Shown here one piece after another: positions 60,453 to 64,000 of a DNA stretch of 64,000 bases. Where the stretch lies: assembly GCF_004005815.1 (NCBI RefSeq), contig NZ_SACK01000001.1, positions 558,001 to 622,000 of the forward strand, in the 5' to 3' direction. Every line of letters starts with the position of its first letter. The first letter of the stretch is position 1. The translations under genes and the position numbers were made by a program. Source of the DNA: Mucilaginibacter limnophilus. GTDB taxonomy: Bacteria > Bacteroidota > Bacteroidia > Sphingobacteriales > Sphingobacteriaceae. Under the pieces are notes generated by a model. The model had not been told where the DNA came from. It made no database searches and worked only from the letters and a program-made list of their open reading frames with translations.

Positions 60453-61373
60453 ATGAAAAAAATCTTCCTTATACTACTGCTTGCCGTATTAAGCTACCCA
60501 ACTATTGCCTGTGATATCTGCGGATGCGGTGTAGGTAGTTATTATCTGGGCATTTTGCCCGAATACAACAAACGCTTTATTGGCCTGCGTTATCAGCATA
60601 AAACGCTGATGACGCACTTAGGGCCGTTTGGCGAGCGTACAGCCATTACCTCAGACGAAACTTATCAAACAGCCGAAATATGGGGCGGATGGAACATCTC
60701 TAAAAAGTTCCGCATATTAGCATTTGTGCCTTACAACTTTAACGAGCGGACAGCGCAAACCGGTAATGGTACAAAGGAAGGGCTTGGTGATATTGCGGTG
60801 ATGGGCTATTACAACCTGTTCAGCACCAGGCATACCGTTAGTAACAAGCTGCTGGTGCAGTCGTTATGGGTAGGGGCAGGGGTAAAAGCGCCAACCGGTA
60901 AATATGAGCCGTCTGAACGTGAGTTGTCGTCTGAGTCGCCGAATAATTTCCAGTTAGGCACTGCCAGTACAGATTTTACGCTGAACGCCGCTTATGATGT
61001 GCGTTTGATGGATTTGGGTGTTAACATCAATGCCAATTACAAGATCAATACAACCAATAAGTACGATTACCGGTACGGGAACAAGCTAACAGCAAATGCT
61101 TTGGCTTACTATAAGTTCCGTTTTTTTAAAAAACTTACTGTAGCGCCAAATGCCGGTGTGCTGTATGAAACCTCGCAGCAGGATACTGAAGACAATAAAT
61201 ACACAGTTGACGTATCAGGCGGGCATGTTCTGTCGCTAATTGGCGGGTTGGAAACCAACTTTGGCCGTTTTTCTGCGGGAGCAAATTATCAGGATGTTGC
61301 CTCACAACATTTGGCTAACAACAGGGTAAAAGCAGGCAACCGCCTGATGGTACATTTTTCAGTAGCTTTCTAA
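60453..61373 (+). CDS. Outer-membrane beta-barrel protein linked to MbnPH
   Basis: 306 residues, exported (signal peptide to about residue 19), with a mature start Cys-Asp-Ile-Cys-Gly-Cys-Gly that could bind metal (or, if the first Cys is lipidated, anchor it). The rest has alternating beta-strands and ends in Val-Ala-Phe, as in outer-membrane porins. It resembles the transporter-like proteins found next to MbnP/MbnH and SCO genes. Copper-related passage through the outer membrane is inference from context. Confidence 0.72.
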   Translation: MKKIFLILLLAVLSYPTIACDICGCGVGSYYLGILPEYNKRFIGLRYQHKTLMTHLGPFGERTAITSDETYQTAEIWGGWNISKKFRILAFVPYNFNERTAQTGNGTKEGLGDIAVMGYYNLFSTRHTVSNKLLVQSLWVGAGVKAPTGKYEPSERELSSESPNNFQLGTASTDFTLNAAYDVRLMDLGVNINANYKINTTNKYDYRYGNKLTANALAYYKFRFFKKLTVAPNAGVLYETSQQDTEDNKYTVDVSGGHVLSLIGGLETNFGRFSAGANYQDVASQHLANNRVKAGNRLMVHFSVAF

Positions 61374-61378
61374 ATGTC

Positions 61379-61419
61379 AAAATAAAAGCAGGATACCCGG
61401 GTTATTCTGCTTTTATTTT
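61379..61419. terminator. Bidirectional terminator between the MbnPH operon and msrA
   Basis: AAAATAAAAGCAG and CTGCTTTTATTTT, a 13-bp perfect stem with an inner CCCGGG. It overlaps the stop codon of msrA. Confidence 0.75.
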
Positions 61420-61909
61420 AACTAAGCTTCCATTCGGGCCTTTCAAAATGGCAGGTATAGCCATAAGGGTACTTTTGCAGATAATCCTGATGTTCTTCTT
61501 CGGCATTCCAGAAGTCGCCGGCAGGCACTACTTCCGTTACTATCTTACCCGGCCATTTACCTGAAGCTTCCATTTCCTCAATTAATTTTTCAGATGTTTC
61601 ACGCTGGGTGTCGTCAAGATAAAATATTGCTGAGCGGTATGATGTGCCAATATCATTACCCTGCCTGTTGCGTGTAGTTGGGTCGTGTATCTGGAAAAAA
61701 TACTCAAGCAGTTTGCGGTATGATAACACTTCCGGATCAAAAACTATCTCGATACCTTCAGCATGAGTACCATGGTGGCGGTAGGTTGCATTTTTTACAT
61801 CTCCGCCTGTATAGCCCACAACGGTTGATACTACCCCGGGCAAGTGCCTGATGAGTTCTTCAACACCCCAAAAACATCCTCCGGCCAGTATCGCTTTTTC
61901 TGTATTCAT
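61418..61909 (-). CDS. msrA: Peptide-methionine (S)-S-oxide reductase
   Basis: 163 residues with the catalytic Gly-Gly-Cys12-Phe-Trp-Gly motif, Gly-Tyr-Thr-Gly-Gly and Tyr-Arg-Ser-Ala-Ile-Phe. No signal peptide, so a cytoplasmic repair enzyme. A monocistronic gene as far as can be seen. Confidence 0.96.
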   Translation of the reverse strand: MNTEKAILAGGCFWGVEELIRHLPGVVSTVVGYTGGDVKNATYRHHGTHAEGIEIVFDPEVLSYRKLLEYFFQIHDPTTRNRQGNDIGTSYRSAIFYLDDTQRETSEKLIEEMEASGKWPGKIVTEVVPAGDFWNAEEEHQDYLQKYPYGYTCHFERPEWKLS

Positions 61910-62080
61910 ATTTATATTAATTGACTTTATTAAAAGACAAGCTTTTTGAATTTGTTTGGAATTATCACAGCAAATACTATAACATTAACCACTGTGTTAC
62001 AAACAAAGATATTAAAGCAATAATCAAATTACTATCTTGCCGTGTCAACAAACATTCACCTTTTAGCACTATTCCTGCAA

Positions 62081-62908
62081 ATGAAAAAGCTTTTAATCAT
62101 TTTATTTTTTATCAGTACGTTAACAGTAAATGCGCAACAGCAGTATATAACTGAAAAAAACATTCACTATTATTCTGAGGCAGAAACTAAAAAGGATGCT
62201 TACATACAATCACAATGTACGCTTGATATTTACTATCCTAAAGCCGTAAAAAACTTTGCTACCATTGTGTGGTTTCATGGGGGTGGCATTACAGGAGGCG
62301 CCAAAGAAATTCCGCAGCAACTAATGGATAAAGGGTATGCAGTAATTGGTGTAGGTTACCGTTTATCGCCTAAAGTAAAAGCCCCTGCTTATATTGAAGA
62401 TGCGGCAGCAGCTGTTGCCTGGGCATTTAAAAATATTGAAAAATACGGTGGCAGCAATAAACTTATTTTTGTATCAGGGCATTCGGCAGGTGGTTATTTA
62501 GGGACGATGATAACGTTTGATAAAAGCTACCTTAATAAATATAATATCGATGCTAACGCTATAGCCGGACTTATTCCTTTCAGCGGACAATGCATCACGC
62601 ATTTTACCGTAAGGGCCGAAAAGGGGATAGAAGCCTTACAACCTACTATTGACAAATATGCGCCGCTCTACTTCGTAAGGGCTGATGCTCCGCCAATTTT
62701 ACTGATAACCGGTGACCGTGAAATGGAACTTTTTGGCCGTTATGAAGAAAACGCGTATTTGTACAGAATGCTAAAGCTGGTTGGTCATAAACACACTACC
62801 CTTTATGAACTGCAGGGTTTTGATCATGGTGGAATGGCTGTGCCAGCTTTTCCGCTTTTACTGCGTGAAGTGGCTGCTGTGAGCAAAGAGATATCAAAAA
62901 AATTATAA
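62081..62908 (+). CDS. Secreted alpha/beta-hydrolase (esterase/lipase type)
   Basis: 275 residues from the ATG at 62081; signal peptide to Val-Asn-Ala. Oxyanion motif Phe-His-Gly-Gly-Gly (65-69), nucleophile elbow Gly-His-Ser135-Ala-Gly-Gly, and a late Phe-Asp-His-Gly-Gly with the likely catalytic His. The HGGG/GHSAGG pair fits the hormone-sensitive-lipase or BD-FAE-type carbohydrate esterase group. It is a single gene; its substrate is unknown. Confidence 0.85.
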   Translation: MKKLLIILFFISTLTVNAQQQYITEKNIHYYSEAETKKDAYIQSQCTLDIYYPKAVKNFATIVWFHGGGITGGAKEIPQQLMDKGYAVIGVGYRLSPKVKAPAYIEDAAAAVAWAFKNIEKYGGSNKLIFVSGHSAGGYLGTMITFDKSYLNKYNIDANAIAGLIPFSGQCITHFTVRAEKGIEALQPTIDKYAPLYFVRADAPPILLITGDREMELFGRYEENAYLYRMLKLVGHKHTTLYELQGFDHGGMAVPAFPLLLREVAAVSKEISKKL

Positions 62909-62973
62909 GTTACTGAAGTACTGCTAAATACTTTTTGATTTTTAGAATTAACACTATCCTAACATAGCTGCGG

Positions 62974-62981
62974 TAAATTTG
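62974..62981 (+). promoter_or_regulatory. -7 box of the ECF sigma factor gene
   Basis: TAAATTTG with GC after it and the ATG only 6 bases further (62988), again suggesting a very short or absent leader. Confidence 0.55.
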
Positions 62982-62987
62982 CGGCGT

Positions 62988-63551
62988 ATGTTTCGCGATT
63001 CTACCGATGAAGAACTAATTTCCTATATCAGGCAAAGCAATCAGTTTGCGCTGGAAGAGCTGTTTCACCGGTATTATAAATGTTTGTGTCAGCTATGTTC
63101 GGTGTACATAAAAGATGATGCTGCTGCCGAAGAAATAGTATCCAATATATTTATCAGATTTTGGGAAAACAGGGATGTAGTAACTGTTATTAATATCAAG
63201 AGCTATTTCTTTTCATCAGCAAAAAATGCAGCCTTAAACTATATACAGAAAAAGAAGGCGCCGCTTGATTATATAGAAGATTATTCGGCACAGGCTGAAG
63301 AACATGCCGAGCATAACACTCCGTTTAAAATCTTATCGGGCAGAGAGTCATACAAAAAAATACTTTCTCTTATTGATACATTGCCGCCTGCCCAACGCCA
63401 GGTGCTGCTGATGAGCAGGATTGATAATATGGATAAACATGAGATTTCAAATTTGCTGGGAATAACTGTGCGTACGGTAGAAACCATGCTATATCAATCC
63501 ATCAAAAATCTTCGTCGTTTAATAAACAATCCTCACGATCTCACTACATGA
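62988..63551 (+). CDS. ECF RNA polymerase sigma factor (FecI-like, Bacteroidetes type)
   Basis: 187 residues from the ATG at 62988 (a TTG at 62979 would overlap the promoter box). Region 2 (about 25-95) with Ala-Ala-Glu-Glu-Ile-Val-Ser-Asn-Ile-Phe-Ile-Arg-Phe-Trp, region 4 (about 120-178) with Leu-Pro-Pro-Ala-Gln-Arg-Gln-Val-Leu and Leu-Gly-Ile-Thr-Val-Arg-Thr-Val-Glu-Thr. The FecR-like gene downstream is its anti-sigma factor. Such pairs usually control a SusC-type receptor, which would lie past the right edge. Confidence 0.92.
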   Translation: MFRDSTDEELISYIRQSNQFALEELFHRYYKCLCQLCSVYIKDDAAAEEIVSNIFIRFWENRDVVTVINIKSYFFSSAKNAALNYIQKKKAPLDYIEDYSAQAEEHAEHNTPFKILSGRESYKKILSLIDTLPPAQRQVLLMSRIDNMDKHEISNLLGITVRTVETMLYQSIKNLRRLINNPHDLTT

Positions 63552-63609
63552 AATTAAAGATTTGTTAATACAACCATAACAAACTTTAATACGTATTGGC
63601 CCCCAAAAA

Positions 63610-63633
63610 TCTGTCTTTGTATGTAGAGACAGA
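63610..63633 (+). promoter_or_regulatory. Inverted repeat before the anti-sigma gene
   Basis: TCTGTCT-N10-AGACAGA, a 7-bp repeat ending 5 bases before the ATG at 63639. TGTCTTTG inside it differs from TAnnTTTG at one base. It could be a promoter or a translation-controlling hairpin. Confidence 0.35.
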
Positions 63634-63638
63634 TATTA

Positions 63639-64000
63639 ATGGAAGATCAAAGCTACAGATTAATAGTTGAGTATTTCGAAAGAACCATCAGTGACGAGGG
63701 ACTGGTAAAACTGCAGGAATGGTTGGATGAGGATATTGAAAACCTGTCTCAGTTTAGTGAGACTATCCGGATACTTGAAGCCGCTAAAAGCTACCATAAT
63801 CGTCCGGTTGATGCAGATAAAGTCTGGGCTAACGTACAATCAAAAATAAATAATAACAAAAAACACCACCTGCGAATAATTGGCAGCCGTAAATGGTTAA
63901 CCTACGCCGCGGCCTGTTTGCTTGTGGCTTTCACTGGCTGGTTTGGTTATTCATTACTATTTAACCGTCCGGCTGAATTACAGATAGTAAGTAATGCCAA
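63639..64000 (+). CDS. FecR-family anti-sigma factor (truncated by window edge)
   Basis: The frame is open from ATG 63639 to the end, 120 codons. An N-terminal helical, acidic domain (about residues 1-80, Leu-Gln-Glu-Trp-Leu-Asp-Glu-Asp) that binds the sigma factor is followed by a basic stretch and a TM helix (about 88-108). The periplasmic FecR domain is cut off. It follows the ECF sigma gene, as in FecIR-type surface signalling. Confidence 0.85.
   Translation, partial: MEDQSYRLIVEYFERTISDEGLVKLQEWLDEDIENLSQFSETIRILEAAKSYHNRPVDADKVWANVQSKINNNKKHHLRIIGSRKWLTYAAACLLVAFTGWFGYSLLFNRPAELQIVSNA

Noticed and set aside
1..64000. tRNA, rRNA, CRISPR, insertion sequence or phage signs
   Set aside because: None was seen by eye: no cloverleaf-like intergenic segments, no regular spaced repeats, and no transposase, integrase or phage structural proteins among the frames. 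A dedicated search was not possible.

Overview
The window looks like chromosomal DNA from a Bacteroidetes soil or plant-associated bacterium, most likely Sphingobacteriaceae (Mucilaginibacter- or Pedobacter-like). The pointers are a SusC/SusD polysaccharide-utilisation locus, TAnnTTTG-type -7 promoter boxes, few Shine-Dalgarno sequences, a fused CcoN-CcoO oxidase, an ECF sigma/FecR-type pair, and moderate GC with mostly ATG starts. No rRNA, tRNA, CRISPR array, insertion sequence or prophage was seen. Genus is inference.

Layout. (1) 1-3.1 kb: start of a PQQ-type dehydrogenase (runs off the left edge), a GH43-like hydrolase, two small unknown genes and a Thr-rich secreted protein. (2) 3.1-7.0 kb: a sigma-54 response regulator convergent with a hybrid histidine kinase. 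(3) 7.2-15.8 kb: an efflux operon (HlyD adaptor, TolC-like protein split by an in-frame amber codon, ABC ATPase, two FtsX/MacB-type permeases) ending in its own sigma-54 response regulator and NtrB-like kinase; a well-spaced -24/-12 promoter lies upstream. (4) 15.8-35.1 kb: a PUL with two alpha-galactosidase-type enzymes, a GH95 fucosidase/galactosidase, a two-domain esterase, SusC/SusD, two surface lipoproteins, a sodium-sugar symporter and an AraR-like GntR regulator whose probable operator recurs at two promoters. It probably handles a galactose- and fucose-(or L-galactose-)decorated, esterified plant glycan.

(5) 35.4-50.9 kb: a micro-oxic respiration island: ccoI-ccoS, ccoNO-ccoQ-ccoP-ccoG-ccoH-safE, a small membrane protein, an unknown 592-residue Cys-rich protein, hemN and a D-lactate dehydrogenase. 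Its end encodes a FixL-like haem-PAS kinase followed by a response regulator fused to a Crp/Fnr domain, in effect FixJ and FixK in one chain. Sites of the form TGAC-N4-GTCA, or close variants, precede ccoI, ccoN, the small membrane protein gene, ldhA-hemN and the sensor operon itself, so the whole island can be read as one oxygen-controlled regulon. This is the most striking system in the window.

(6) 51-55 kb: a stressosome-type module (RsbR, RsbS, RsbT) without a sigma-B partner, continued by an ATPase-PP2C fusion and a histidine kinase with a degenerate RsbT/RsbW-like N-terminus. It is divergent from the FixL-like operon. (7) 55-57.7 kb: two tandem short-chain dehydrogenases and an AraC regulator. 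(8) 57.9-61.4 kb: a small Cys protein, an MbnP lipoprotein, an MbnH/MauG-like dihaem peroxidase and an outer-membrane protein, probably a copper-linked locus. (9) 61.4-64 kb: msrA, an alpha/beta hydrolase, an ECF sigma factor and the start of its FecR-like anti-sigma factor, cut by the right edge.
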